From Verrucomicrobia bacterium UBA1629 (lineage in GTDB: Bacteria; Verrucomicrobiota; Kiritimatiellia; RFP12; UBA1067), in contig DCMF01000013.1 in assembly GCA_002321305.1 (NCBI GenBank), positions 1 to 60,092 on the forward strand: DNA of 60,092 nt. Reading direction: 5' to 3'. Positions 24,745 to 33,788 of the stretch are shown here, piece by piece. The notes below the pieces were generated by a model. The model saw only the letters and a program-made list of their open reading frames with translations, was not told the DNA's origin and searched no databases. The position numbers and the translations under genes are program-made. Position 1 is the first letter of the stretch; every line of letters begins with the position of its first letter.

Positions 24745-25266
24745 GTGGAGAGCAGGCTCACCAAAGCCTTTACCTGTACCGGGCCGTATGCGATTCTGAT
24801 CATGCTTGGCATCAAGCGTGTGGAGAACCGCAGCGCGCTGCCGGATCCGCAGCGGGGGCGTTGCGCCGTCAGCTGCTCGAAGTCCTTCTGCAGGGAGGAG
24901 TACGGCGCGTTTGTCCACTGGGCGTCACGGGCGCTTTCCGAAAGGGCCTTTGAGTTGATCCCGCCGTGGGCGAACGTGAAGGACTGGCCGGGCAAGATCG
25001 TCGGCGCGTGCGACTATGCGGTGCGCGGACGGCACGACCTGGTCCTGGAGTCGGAAGCGGCGCGTTCGGCGGACGTGTCCAGTCGTCGTCCGCAACGGAG
25101 CGCGTCCCTCCCGTGGGACGAGGGGTATCCGTACTGGTGGGACCTGTCCGAAATCGTCTGCTTTGACCGTCCGATCCCCTGTCGCGGCAACGTCGGGATG
25201 TGGCAATTGCCGCCCGCGCTCGTCGCCGAGGTCGCGCGGACGGACGCCCGTCTTCGCGCGCGTTGA
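24745..25266 (+). CDS. ASCH/PUA-like domain protein
   Basis: 173 aa from a GTG start. The N-terminal segment FTCTGPYAILIMLGIKRVENRS is the usual ASCH-domain signature (hydrophobic helix, G-x-K-x-x-E-x-R), a fold proposed to bind RNA or modified nucleotides. It also contains a tryptophan-rich DEGYPYWWDLSEIVCFDRPI and a C-terminal GMWQLPPALV. It is the last gene of the truA operon and converges on rsmE, 58 nt apart. Molecular function is unknown. Confidence 0.7.
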   Translation: MESRLTKAFTCTGPYAILIMLGIKRVENRSALPDPQRGRCAVSCSKSFCREEYGAFVHWASRALSERAFELIPPWANVKDWPGKIVGACDYAVRGRHDLVLESEAARSADVSSRRPQRSASLPWDEGYPYWWDLSEIVCFDRPIPCRGNVGMWQLPPALVAEVARTDARLRAR

Positions 25267-25324
25267 ACCTTGCCTCGCGAGCCGCCGTGTGCGGGTCCTT
25301 GGCATGAAAGGGACGATGCGTTCG

Positions 25325-26095
25325 CTACGCGGTCGCCGGCCTGTCTGCACCGCGTTCAGCCAAGGGCATCAGCTGAGCCAGCAAGGCGATGGTGGCCGTG
25401 TCGGTACGCAGGATGCGAGACCCCAGCGAATAGTGGACAAAGCCTCGTGTTGCCAGAAGCGCCACCTCGTCATCCGTCCAGCCTCCCTCCGGCCCGATGG
25501 CCAACAGCAACCGGCCGCCCTTGGGGGAGGAAACGGGCTTGCCGCATCCGCAATCAGACGGCATTGCCGCAGCCTCATACGGATGCGCGACGAGGCGGCG
25601 TGTCGTCGGGAACGCCGCGTCCAGCTCATCCGCGACAAAGCGCCGGAAACCGCGCCGCGTCTCGAGCGTCGGCAAAAGCGACGAGACGCAGCCCTGCATC
25701 AGTCCATCGACGAGCAGCGGACGGTAGATTTCCTCCTTCAGCAGCGTCGCGCCCCAGAAGTCCTTCTCCACCTTCTGCGCGCCAACGAGGACGATCCGTC
25801 CGACGCCCAGCGTCGCGAGCTGCGGCAGCAGGCGTTTCAGGACGCGCGGACGCGGCGGCGCGAGGATGAGATCGACCCAGGGGGGCAGCGGCTCGTCGCC
25901 ATGGCGGACGCGCACCTTGACCGTCTCGCCCATCTCCAGGATCTCGGACGTGCCGAGCTTCCCGTTCAGTTCGCCCGTCTTCAGGACCTGGCCGACCTCG
26001 CCATGCAGGACCGTGCGGACGTGCTCCGCGCGCGCACCGCCAAAGACGGCCACGCCGTCCCGGATTTCGTCTGGCTCAAGGAGAATCCGGTTCAT
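25325..26095 (-). CDS. rsmE: 16S rRNA (uracil(1498)-N3)-methyltransferase
   Basis: 256 aa, SPOUT family. It methylates U1498 of 16S rRNA using S-adenosylmethionine. The knot motifs LLAIGPEGGWTDDEV and YSLGSRILRTDTATIALLAQL are clear, and the N-terminal PUA-like part begins MNRILLEPDEI. It is the last gene of the pyrB operon and overlaps dapF by 4 nt. Confidence 0.93.
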   Translation of the reverse strand: MNRILLEPDEIRDGVAVFGGARAEHVRTVLHGEVGQVLKTGELNGKLGTSEILEMGETVKVRVRHGDEPLPPWVDLILAPPRPRVLKRLLPQLATLGVGRIVLVGAQKVEKDFWGATLLKEEIYRPLLVDGLMQGCVSSLLPTLETRRGFRRFVADELDAAFPTTRRLVAHPYEAAAMPSDCGCGKPVSSPKGGRLLLAIGPEGGWTDDEVALLATRGFVHYSLGSRILRTDTATIALLAQLMPLAERGADRPATA

Positions 26096-26868
26096 GCGCA
26101 AACGAACGCGCCCGTGAAGACCGTCTTCACCGGGCCGGTGAGCGTGACGTCCGCGAAGCCGCCGTCCGCCGTGCGCGTGCCGTCGACGGCGAGCGCGTAC
26201 CCCTCGGTCGTGCGGACGCGGACGGGGAACGACATCCCGTGCTGCGCGACGCCGACGACCGCCGCCGCGACCGCGCCCGTGCCGCACGCGCCGGACTCCG
26301 CCTCGACGCCGCGCTCGTAGGTGCGCATCGCCGCTTCGTGCGGCGGCGCGTAGGCGACGAAGTCGACGTTCGTCCCCGCCGGCGCGAAGGCGGACGAATA
26401 GCGGATTCGCCGGCCCTCGCCCGCGACGTCCGCCGCCGCGAGATCCGCGACCGGCACGACCTTGTGCGGCACGCCGCTGTTGACGAAACCGTCGCGCAAG
26501 TCCCTCGGCGTCGGCATCCAGACCTTCACGGTCGCTTCGTCCACGACTTCCGCCCGCACCTCTCCCGCGAGCGTCTCGAAGCGCATCTGCGGCCCCGCCA
26601 CGGCGCCGATCGCACACGCGAACGCCGCGACGCACCGCGCACCGTTGCCGCACAGCTCGGCCTCGCCGCCGTCCGGGTTGAAGAACCGCATCTTGAAGTC
26701 GGCGACCGCCGACGGCTGCACGAGGATGACGCCCTCGCACCCGATGCCCGTCCGCCGCGCCGCGAGCGCCGCGAGCGTCGCCCGGTCCGTCGGCATCGTC
26801 TCCGCGCGGTCGTCGATCAGGATGAAGTCGTTGCCCGCGCCGTGCATCTTCGTGAAGCGCACCGTCAT
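26092..26868 (-). CDS. dapF: diaminopimelate epimerase
   Basis: 258 aa. It interconverts LL- and meso-diaminopimelate for lysine and peptidoglycan synthesis. The two catalytic cysteines lie in ELCGNGARC and ESGACGTGA, and the N-terminus FTKMHGAGNDFILID is canonical. It starts 2 nt after prc and overlaps rsmE by 4 nt. Diaminopimelate-type peptidoglycan is therefore likely. Confidence 0.96.
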   Translation of the reverse strand: MTVRFTKMHGAGNDFILIDDRAETMPTDRATLAALAARRTGIGCEGVILVQPSAVADFKMRFFNPDGGEAELCGNGARCVAAFACAIGAVAGPQMRFETLAGEVRAEVVDEATVKVWMPTPRDLRDGFVNSGVPHKVVPVADLAAADVAGEGRRIRYSSAFAPAGTNVDFVAYAPPHEAAMRTYERGVEAESGACGTGAVAAAVVGVAQHGMSFPVRVRTTEGYALAVDGTRTADGGFADVTLTGPVKTVFTGAFVCA

Positions 26869-26870
26869 CG

Positions 26871-29078
26871 TCACCACCAGCCCTTCGGTTCGGGGACTTC
26901 GGCGCTGCCGTTGAGGCGGATGAGATCCATCAGCACGCGGAACGACTCGTCCAGCACGACGTCGTTCTTCGCCCGCTCGTTGCGGCGGCGACGGCGCTTC
27001 TTCGCCGCCGTCTCGTCGTCGTCGTTCTCGTCCTCCTCGTCGTCCAGCTCGCGCAGTTCGCGGTCGGCCGCCATCTGGGCCTTGCGCGCGGCGTATTCGA
27101 GCGAGACGGTCTCGCGCTCGGAGATCTCCTTCATGCCCGTCACGTTCGCGATGTGCTTCGCGAACTTCTCGTCCTTCGCCGTCCGCTCGCGCGAGAGCTC
27201 GGCGAGCGCGGCGACGTAGCGGTGCTGGTCCCACGCGAGCGCGTAGTCCGCCGGACGGATCCGGCTGAACGGCAGGGCGTACGTCAGCTTGTCCTCGCCG
27301 ATGTCGAGCGAGTCGAGAAGCGAGGGCAGGTGGACGTCCGCCGCGACGCCCTCGACCTGCGTGGAGCGCCCGTCGATGCGGTAGAAGCGCGCCGTCGTGA
27401 TCTTGCACGAGCCGTACTTCTCCGGGCCGAGGCCCAGCACCGTCTGCACCGTGCCCTTGCCGTGCGTGCGGACGTCGCCGAGGACGACCGCGCGCCCCGT
27501 GTCCTGCAGGTGGCCCGCGACGATCTCCGAGGCGGACGCGCTCGCGCGGTCGGTCAGGACGACCATCGGCCGCTTGAAGGCGATCGGATTCCCCGGCGGA
27601 ATCGGCAGGCAGCCGACGGAGCGGACGTCGCGGATCTGGACGACCGGGCCGGACGGCACGAACAGCGCCGAGAGCATCACGGCCTCGCGCAGGGAGCCGC
27701 CGCCGTTGCCGCGCAGGTCGAGGACGAGCCCCTCGACGCCGAGCGCGTTGAAGTCGCAGAGGTAGCGCGCGATGTCCATCGCGCAGCTGCGGAAGCCGTC
27801 GTCGTTCGGACGCTTGTCCATCGTGCCGTAGAAGCCCGGCAGGTAGACGTAGCCGAGCTTGCGCTCGACGCCGTCCAGGGTGACGCGCTCGACGCGGCCC
27901 GTCGCCGCCTGGTCCTCCAGCTTGATCTCGTCGCGCACGAGCTCGATGAGCTTCTTCGTCGCGCCGGACGTGTCGGAGCGCGGCACGATCTGCAGCGTCA
28001 CGCGCGTGCCCTTCTTGCCGCGGATCTTCTTGATGGACTTCTTCATCGGCTGCCACATGACGTCTTCCATCTCGCCCTTGTCCTGCTGGACGCCGACGAT
28101 CCGGTCGCCTTCCTTGATGCGGCCGTCGACGTCGATCGGGCCGCCCGGCATGACCTCGACGATCTTGAGCGCGCCCTCGTCCATCGACAGCACCGCGCCG
28201 ACGCCGCAGAGCGTGAGGTTCATCTCCATGTCGAAGTCCTCCTTCGACGCGGGCGACATGTAGTCGGTGTGCGGATCGTACGCGCGGCCGAGCGCGCTCA
28301 GGTAGCTCTGGAGGACCGTCTCCTCGTCCGGCTCCGTCAGCACCGTCACGTACTGGCGGTACTTCTTGATCAGATCCGACGCCGCGTCGAGCCTGTTCGT
28401 GGACTTATCGAGGTCGTGGCTGACCTGCGCAACCAGCAGCTCGTTCTTCATCCGCTTGCGCCAGTGCTCCTCGGCCTCCTCGCGCGTCTCCGGCCACGGC
28501 GCGTCCTTGCGCCTGATGCGGTACGTCTCGTTCGTCGAGAAGTCCCACGTGCCGTGCGCGAGGAGGTTCGTCGCGAAATCGACGCGCTCGCGCAGACGCG
28601 CGACGTAGAGGTTGTAGAGGTCGTAGCCGAACGAGACGTCGCCGCGCCCGATCTCGTCGTCCAGCGTCGTCTCGTGCGCGGCGAGGCGGTCGAGGTCGGA
28701 CTTCAGGAAAACGGAATGGTCGAAGTCGTAGAACGTGACGAGGTTCGTCCAGGCGCGGCGCGAGATCTCGTCGTTCAGCGGCTGCTGCAGGACATGGTAC
28801 TTCGGCAGCATGCTCCCGAACCGCTGGGCGATGCGCCCGTAGTAGTTGCGCGGCTCGACGGCCTTCGCGGCCCCGCTGCCGAAAGCCCCAGCCGCGCCCC
28901 CGTTATCGAAAGCCCCCACCGCGCCCCCGTTATCGAAAGCCCCAGCCGCGCCCCCGTTACCGAAAGCCCCCACCGCGCCCCCGTTATCGAAAGCCCCAGC
29001 CGAATTCTCTTTATCGAAGGGGGCGGCTTCAGCCGCCCCAACGGCCAGGGCCAACCCCAGCCACAAGACGCTCTTCAT
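26871..29078 (-). CDS. prc: tail-specific (Prc/CtpA-type) S41 protease
   Basis: 735 aa. This periplasmic serine protease cleaves proteins at nonpolar C-termini and often regulates peptidoglycan hydrolases. A signal peptide (SVLWLGLALAVGAAEA) is followed by about 50 residues of nine-residue repeats (FDNGGAVGA-type), a helical N-terminal domain, a PDZ domain (GVGAVLSMDEGALKIVEVMPGGPIDVDG is split here), and the S41 core with DLRGNGGGSL, SASASEIVAG (nucleophile Ser) and THGKGTVQ (Lys). The C-terminal charged region with an E/D run (LDDEEDENDDDE) fits the Prc class. The Gly/Ala repeat tract is not typical of the family. Confidence 0.9.
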   Translation of the reverse strand: MKSVLWLGLALAVGAAEAAPFDKENSAGAFDNGGAVGAFGNGGAAGAFDNGGAVGAFDNGGAAGAFGSGAAKAVEPRNYYGRIAQRFGSMLPKYHVLQQPLNDEISRRAWTNLVTFYDFDHSVFLKSDLDRLAAHETTLDDEIGRGDVSFGYDLYNLYVARLRERVDFATNLLAHGTWDFSTNETYRIRRKDAPWPETREEAEEHWRKRMKNELLVAQVSHDLDKSTNRLDAASDLIKKYRQYVTVLTEPDEETVLQSYLSALGRAYDPHTDYMSPASKEDFDMEMNLTLCGVGAVLSMDEGALKIVEVMPGGPIDVDGRIKEGDRIVGVQQDKGEMEDVMWQPMKKSIKKIRGKKGTRVTLQIVPRSDTSGATKKLIELVRDEIKLEDQAATGRVERVTLDGVERKLGYVYLPGFYGTMDKRPNDDGFRSCAMDIARYLCDFNALGVEGLVLDLRGNGGGSLREAVMLSALFVPSGPVVQIRDVRSVGCLPIPPGNPIAFKRPMVVLTDRASASASEIVAGHLQDTGRAVVLGDVRTHGKGTVQTVLGLGPEKYGSCKITTARFYRIDGRSTQVEGVAADVHLPSLLDSLDIGEDKLTYALPFSRIRPADYALAWDQHRYVAALAELSRERTAKDEKFAKHIANVTGMKEISERETVSLEYAARKAQMAADRELRELDDEEDENDDDETAAKKRRRRRNERAKNDVVLDESFRVLMDLIRLNGSAEVPEPKGWW
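28862..29017. repeat. 27-bp tandem repeat in the prc leader region
   Basis: About five 27-bp units, with internal GTTATCGAAAGCCCC words, encode nine-residue repeats (G-A-F-[D/G]-N-G-G-A-[V/A]) directly after the signal peptide. The unit sequence alternates between two near-identical versions. Confidence 0.9.
29020..29039. repeat. perfect palindrome in the prc signal-peptide coding region
   Basis: GGGGCGGCT, then TC, then AGCCGCCCC. The 9-bp arms sit exactly at the end of the signal-peptide codons (AEAAPF) and next to the 27-bp repeats. In the mRNA this is a strong hairpin about 40 nt after the start codon. Confidence 0.8.
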
Positions 29079-29749
29079 GCGTGAATCTCCATGAGACCGA
29101 CGAGCCGGTCCAGTTCCGTCTGCGGAATGACGACGCGATCCGACGCGAAGCCGGCCTTGAGCTCGTTCGAGTTGATGACAATGACGCCGCGCACGTCCGC
29201 GCGATGCGCCGCAAACGAATCCGACGCGAAGACGAGCACGGGCGTGACGACGCCCTCCCAGCCCTTCGCCGCGAGCGTGCCGCGCACGAGCGTCGCCTCC
29301 TTGGCCGTCTGCGCGAGCGGGTCGCGGTCCGGCAGCTGGCCGTTCAGGAGAATGCGCCCGTCCTCGACCGTGACGGTGCCACGCCACATCTTCGTCTCGA
29401 TCGAGAAGACGCCGCCCGGCCCGACGACGACATGGTCGACGTGGGCGCGCCCGGCCGCGAAATCGTTGAAGACGTGGTAGGCGTCCGGCAGGCTCGCGAG
29501 GATGCCCGCGACCTTCTCCTCGCCGCGCGCGCCCTTGAAGAACCGCTCGACGTGGCGCAGCCCGCGCACGAGGCTGTAGATCACCCAGACGAGCGCGGCG
29601 ACCAGCACCGTCGCCGCGACGAGCGGCGAGACGAGAAAGAGAGCGAGCGCGAATCCCGACGCGAAAACGCCGAGAAACAGCGGCCAGAGCCCCGCGACCA
29701 TGCCCTTGACGCGCGCCCATTCGCCTGCGATGCCATGAATCTTCGCCAT
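29075..29749 (-). CDS. NERD-domain membrane protein
   Basis: 224 aa. Two hydrophobic segments (roughly 18-38 and 42-62) precede a NERD (nuclease-related) domain: FKGARGEEKVAGIL, HVDHVVVGPGGVFSIETKMWRG with the conserved D and E-x-K, and PVLVFAS. NERD proteins are PD-(D/E)xK-like but their activity is mostly unproven. It overlaps pyrB by 1 nt and prc by 4 nt, so it is embedded in a housekeeping operon. Confidence 0.82.
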   Translation of the reverse strand: MAKIHGIAGEWARVKGMVAGLWPLFLGVFASGFALALFLVSPLVAATVLVAALVWVIYSLVRGLRHVERFFKGARGEEKVAGILASLPDAYHVFNDFAAGRAHVDHVVVGPGGVFSIETKMWRGTVTVEDGRILLNGQLPDRDPLAQTAKEATLVRGTLAAKGWEGVVTPVLVFASDSFAAHRADVRGVIVINSNELKAGFASDRVVIPQTELDRLVGLMEIHA

Positions 29750-30825
29750 CAGTAGCCGCAGTCCATGATCGTCCGCTCGAAGCCGAACGTCGCGGCGATG
29801 AGCGCCGCGCGGATCCACATGCCGTTGCGCATCTGCCGCCAGTACATCGCGCGCGGGTCGCGGTCGCAGCACGTCGCGATCTCGTCGCGGCGCGGCAGGG
29901 GATGGAGGATCGCGCCCGTCGGCTTCAGCAGCTTCAGCGCCTCCGCGCCGAACTTGAAGCGCGAGGTGTCGATGCGCGCGGACGCGCCCTTCGACGAGTC
30001 CCACTCGTCCTGGATGCGCGTCATGTAGACCGCGTCGGAGATCTTCACCGCGTCGCGCAGGCTGTCGCAGACCTCGAAGGAGATGCCCTTCTTCGCGAGG
30101 ATCATCACGACGTCCGCCGGCACCTGAAGCTCCTGCGGCGCGACGAAGACCTGCCTCACGTCCCGGAAGTTCGTGAGGAGATAGGAGAGCGAGCGCACCG
30201 TGCGCCCGCGCATGAGGTCGCCGCAGAACGTCACGGTCTTGCCGTCGATGCCGCCCGACTTCTCGAACGAGCGCATCAGCGTGTAGATGTCGAGGAGCGC
30301 CTGCGTCGGGTGCTGATCCTTGCCCGAGCCGGCGTTCAGGATCGGGATCGGACGATCCGAGTTCGAGAGCTCCCACGCCATCTTCTCCGCAAGGCCCTGT
30401 TCGGGGCTGCGCATGATGATCATGTCGAAGTACGACGAGAAGGTGCGGATCGAGTCCTCCTTCGACTCGCCCTTGAACTCGGACGACGTCGCCGCGTCGC
30501 GCACGCTGCCCGTCGTGATGCCGAGCAGCTGGCAGGCGGCGAGGTGCGAGAGGAACGTGCGCGAGCTCGGCTGCGAGAAGTAGAGCATCGCGCGCTTGTG
30601 CGCGAGGACGTTCTTCAGGTAGAGCGCGCCCTCCTTCGACTTGTTGATGAAGCGGATGCGGTTCGCGAGCGCGCAGAGCCGTTCGAGGAGCGCGCGGTCG
30701 AACTGCTGCGCGAAGAGCGTGTGATACGGCAGACCGTCGCCCTCCTCGCGCGCGAGGTACGGGCGCTTGGCGTCCAGCGAAAGGTTCGCGTAGTCTTCCC
30801 AGCTGATGTCCGTAAGCTTGTTCAT
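29749..30825 (-). CDS. pyrB: aspartate carbamoyltransferase, large form
   Basis: 358 aa. It condenses carbamoyl phosphate with aspartate in pyrimidine synthesis. The carbamoyl-phosphate loop appears as FSQPSSRTFLSH (usual form S-T-R-T), followed by KGESKEDSIRTFSSYFD, HPTQALLDIYT, VYMTRIQDEW and LHPLPRRDEI. The protein is about 50 residues longer at the N-terminus than the E. coli catalytic chain, as in the larger ATCase class. It is the first gene of a five-gene operon with a near-leaderless promoter. Confidence 0.93.
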   Translation of the reverse strand: MNKLTDISWEDYANLSLDAKRPYLAREEGDGLPYHTLFAQQFDRALLERLCALANRIRFINKSKEGALYLKNVLAHKRAMLYFSQPSSRTFLSHLAACQLLGITTGSVRDAATSSEFKGESKEDSIRTFSSYFDMIIMRSPEQGLAEKMAWELSNSDRPIPILNAGSGKDQHPTQALLDIYTLMRSFEKSGGIDGKTVTFCGDLMRGRTVRSLSYLLTNFRDVRQVFVAPQELQVPADVVMILAKKGISFEVCDSLRDAVKISDAVYMTRIQDEWDSSKGASARIDTSRFKFGAEALKLLKPTGAILHPLPRRDEIATCCDRDPRAMYWRQMRNGMWIRAALIAATFGFERTIMDCGY

Positions 30826-30835
30826 AAGTCCGTCT

Positions 30836-30841
30836 ATTATA
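30836..30841 (-). promoter_or_regulatory. -10 box of the pyrB operon
   Basis: TATAAT on the minus strand, ending 10 nt before the ATG at 30825. No clear -35 box and no Shine-Dalgarno sequence. Confidence 0.6.
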
Positions 30842-30866
30842 GCATATCTCGCCGCCGCCGCGCCGA

Positions 30867-32603
30867 TCACTCGACGTAGGAAAGTTTCGTGCCGCCGGTC
30901 TCGGCCCGCCTGTAGGACTTCGTGCGGGGGTCGTAGTAGGGCACGGACACCTTCGGCGTCGCCGCCGCGCCGTCCGCCACGAAGAACCGCCGGTACTCGA
31001 TCTCCGTCACGCGCCCCTCGCGGTCCGTCTGGCGCGTCCACTCGAACGCGGCGTCCGGCAGCAGGAAGTCGTCCGGCACGTAGCCCTTCGGGTAGAGGCG
31101 GTAGGAAATCGTCACGACGTCGTTCGTCTCGACCTTCAGGATGTCGCACGTCTCGTGCAGGCGCAGCCCTTCCGAGACGATGCCCGCGAAGTCGGTCGGC
31201 TGGCCGGCTGCCGCGAGCGGCTTCACGTCCAGCGCGAGCGGCGGCGTCTCGCAGTCGAACGAGTTGGAGAAGGTGAGGCTGAAGGCGCCGCCGCGCCGCG
31301 TCTCGCGCCCCGAGACCATGCCCTGGATCGTGAACGCGAGCGTCCCCCGGAACGGCACGTCGTAGCGGACGGGCACGGAGAGTCGCTTGATCACGTTCGT
31401 CGGGTTCTTCGCCGGAAGATCCGTCAGGTTCTCGGCGCGGCCCGTGACCGTGAGGCCGAACCGCTCCGAGGGCGTCATCGAGACCTGTCCGATGGAGACG
31501 TTCTTCGGCGCCTCCAGCGAGACGATGAAGGCGAACGGCTCGCCGACACGCAGTTCCGGCTTGTCCGTCGCGAGCGTCGCGGCGATCTTCACCGGCTCGC
31601 GTTCCTCGGCCCCGCCGAAGCCGCTGCCGAAGGAGAGGCTCATCGACTGGCGCATCGACTGCTGCATGCGGCGCACCTGCTCCTCCATCTGCTGGAAGAT
31701 GTCCGCCCGCGCGGGGCGCGCGCCGAACAGGACGGCGGCGACCGCGAGGCAGGCGAGCGCGCGGATGCCGCGGCCGAGCGCCCAGAAGAGGGCGACGAGC
31801 GCGAGCAGCCCGCCGAGGACGATCCCGACGCGGCCGCGCCAGTCGTGGCGCAGCAGCGGACGCAGCACCTGCCGCGCCACCGGCAGTTCGGCGGACGGGC
31901 TGTCGAAGCGCAGGGCGCGCGCGGCGACAAGGCCCTGCTCGATCGCGGGGGTCTGGCCCGTCAGCCACTCGAGCCGCGCGTAGATCTTCTGCGCGCGCGC
32001 CCAGTTGCCTTCGCGGATCGCGCACGTCGCCTCGTTCAGCCGCGCCGCCGGGAAGCCGAACGCCGCAAAGGCGTCCGCCGTCGGGTGCGCGCACGCCTTC
32101 TTCCACGCGAAGCGCGCGTCGTCCGAAAGCGGCACGCCCGGCTCCGTCACGAGTGCGGGCGGCGCGGGCAGCCTGTCCGCATCCTCGCCCATTTCCGCGA
32201 CGACGATATCCGCCCCCGGTTTCGCGTGGACGGGAATCGCGTTCGCCCGCACGGTGCGCGGCGCGCCGTCCGCCGACCGGTAGGCGAAGGCGAGCGCAGG
32301 GAACCAGAGCAGCCCCGCACGGCGCGGGCGGACGCGGTACGTGAGCCGCCGCGCGTCAGAGAACGTGTCCGTCTTCGCCGAGGCGTCGTCCACCTTCCAG
32401 TCCGCGCGGTCCACGGCCTTCGCGAGCGCGGGCGGATGCAGCGCATGGAAGTCGGCGTCGCCGATGAAGTCGATCGTGAGGATCAGCGGATCGCCGACCT
32501 TCACGTTGTTCGCGTCGAAGAACGCCCGCGCCCGCAGGGCGCTGCCCTGCACGCCGAGAAGCTCGAGGACGCCCAGAAGAAGAATGCCACAAGTCATCGT
32601 CAT
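30867..32603 (-). CDS. BatD-like membrane protein
   Basis: 578 aa. A signal peptide (CGILLLGVLELLGVQGSALRA) is followed by an Ig-like beta-rich domain (FFDANNVKVGDPLILTIDF) and a helical region with two hydrophobic segments (VGIVLGGLLALVALFWALG and IRALACLAVAAVLFGA). A second Ig-like domain carries KPELRVGEPFAFIVSLEAP and TFSNSFDCETPPLALDVKPL. The layout fits BatD/oxygen-tolerance proteins. The ATG at 32603 has GGAG just upstream; a start at 32630 is possible but would spoil the signal peptide. Confidence 0.7.
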   Translation of the reverse strand: MTMTCGILLLGVLELLGVQGSALRARAFFDANNVKVGDPLILTIDFIGDADFHALHPPALAKAVDRADWKVDDASAKTDTFSDARRLTYRVRPRRAGLLWFPALAFAYRSADGAPRTVRANAIPVHAKPGADIVVAEMGEDADRLPAPPALVTEPGVPLSDDARFAWKKACAHPTADAFAAFGFPAARLNEATCAIREGNWARAQKIYARLEWLTGQTPAIEQGLVAARALRFDSPSAELPVARQVLRPLLRHDWRGRVGIVLGGLLALVALFWALGRGIRALACLAVAAVLFGARPARADIFQQMEEQVRRMQQSMRQSMSLSFGSGFGGAEEREPVKIAATLATDKPELRVGEPFAFIVSLEAPKNVSIGQVSMTPSERFGLTVTGRAENLTDLPAKNPTNVIKRLSVPVRYDVPFRGTLAFTIQGMVSGRETRRGGAFSLTFSNSFDCETPPLALDVKPLAAAGQPTDFAGIVSEGLRLHETCDILKVETNDVVTISYRLYPKGYVPDDFLLPDAAFEWTRQTDREGRVTEIEYRRFFVADGAAATPKVSVPYYDPRTKSYRRAETGGTKLSYVE

Positions 32604-32638
32604 GTCTCCGCAGTCCGCGCCGGACTGCATAGGCGGTT

Positions 32639-32644
32639 ATTATA
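32639..32644 (-). promoter_or_regulatory. -10 box of the batD-like gene
   Basis: TATAAT on the minus strand, overlapping the hipA stop codon (32640-32642). The transcript would carry about 30 nt of leader to the ATG at 32603. Confidence 0.55.
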
Positions 32645-33788
32645 GCAAATTGCGCATGTCGGCGACGGCCGACGCGACTTGATCGACGAGCGCATGCGCA
32701 GATGCCCTGTCCAGTGCGACCTGATCTGCCAGCCGCAGCAAATCCGCCCGCACCGGATTGGCCCCTTCGCCGGCGACCGAGAGCGTCTGCCAGCCATTGG
32801 GCCCTTCCGAACGGGTGAAGTCGTAGAACGGCGCCAACGTCCAGCGGCCTGACGCATCCATCAGGTAAGCGAAGTTCTTGAGATGGTCGTCGCGGTTGTG
32901 CGCCAAGACGTTCAGGGCCGCGCGCCTGAACAGTTCCTTCTTGGCCGCATCGTCGCGCGTCAAGGCGTCCGTCAGCCGAAAGAGGATCCGGTACTCGTCG
33001 CCCGGAATGCGGAAGTCGGCGTGGAGGAGGCCGGCTGCGGACGCCATGTGAAGCCGCCGATTGCCGAGGCGGTCAAAGCGACGTGTCGCGAAGAAACGAC
33101 CGGCGGGCGTCTCGATCAGACGCGACGGGGCCATGTCCGCCCCCGCGCGCCGCGCCAGCTCGTAGTAGCGAAACTCGTTCAGCCCCGCCCTGTCGCCTTC
33201 GGCGCGCGTATTGAACTTCACCATCCAATGCTCGAAGCCGTCCGGCAGCTGTTCGCGTTCCGCGCAGACCTCCCCCGTCGTCGGATTGAAGCCGACGAAC
33301 GCCTTGGGGCGCGCACCACCCGAACTGCCGCCCAGGCGGCGCAACGCCGGCAGCACGTCCTCCGCACGTCCGGCGTCAAAATCCATCGCCGCGTTTGCGA
33401 GGGCTGCCAGATCGAAAGGATGCTCGGCGATCGGCTCCTCGTCCTCCGGCTCATAGACAAGCGCGCCACGCCCACCCGAACCGACGCAGGCCAGACGTTC
33501 AAGCGCCGTCGGAAGGCGCCCAACCCGCTTCCGAAACCGTGCGTCAACAAGCCGCCGGCCCCAACCGTCCGGCAGGGAGTCCTCGAACAGGCCGAACGTC
33601 TCCATCCCGCCCTGACGGTCATAGGCGGACACACCGGCCCTGACCGGCAGACGAAACGGCGCAGGGGACAGGCCCCTGCCGATGAACGTGGTCGCATACT
33701 CAAAAGCCGTGTCTCGCCCCCAGTCGGACAACGTACCGACGCGCACCACCGTTTCAGACGAGAACCGCAGACTGACGTTCAGGCGCAC
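32640..33788 (-). CDS. hipA: HipA-like toxin kinase
   Basis: 382 aa. HipA-family Ser/Thr kinases phosphorylate targets such as glutamyl-tRNA synthetase and cause growth arrest. Features: N-terminal HipA_N-like part (GVSAYDRQGGMETFGLFEDSLPDGWG), the glycine-rich loop GGSSGGARPKA, the HWMVKF strand, catalytic NRDDHLKNFAYL and YDF. It overlaps the upstream HTH gene by 10 nt, the usual antitoxin-toxin order. The N-terminal domain is in the same chain, as in classical HipA. Confidence 0.9.
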   Translation of the reverse strand: MRLNVSLRFSSETVVRVGTLSDWGRDTAFEYATTFIGRGLSPAPFRLPVRAGVSAYDRQGGMETFGLFEDSLPDGWGRRLVDARFRKRVGRLPTALERLACVGSGGRGALVYEPEDEEPIAEHPFDLAALANAAMDFDAGRAEDVLPALRRLGGSSGGARPKAFVGFNPTTGEVCAEREQLPDGFEHWMVKFNTRAEGDRAGLNEFRYYELARRAGADMAPSRLIETPAGRFFATRRFDRLGNRRLHMASAAGLLHADFRIPGDEYRILFRLTDALTRDDAAKKELFRRAALNVLAHNRDDHLKNFAYLMDASGRWTLAPFYDFTRSEGPNGWQTLSVAGEGANPVRADLLRLADQVALDRASAHALVDQVASAVADMRNLL

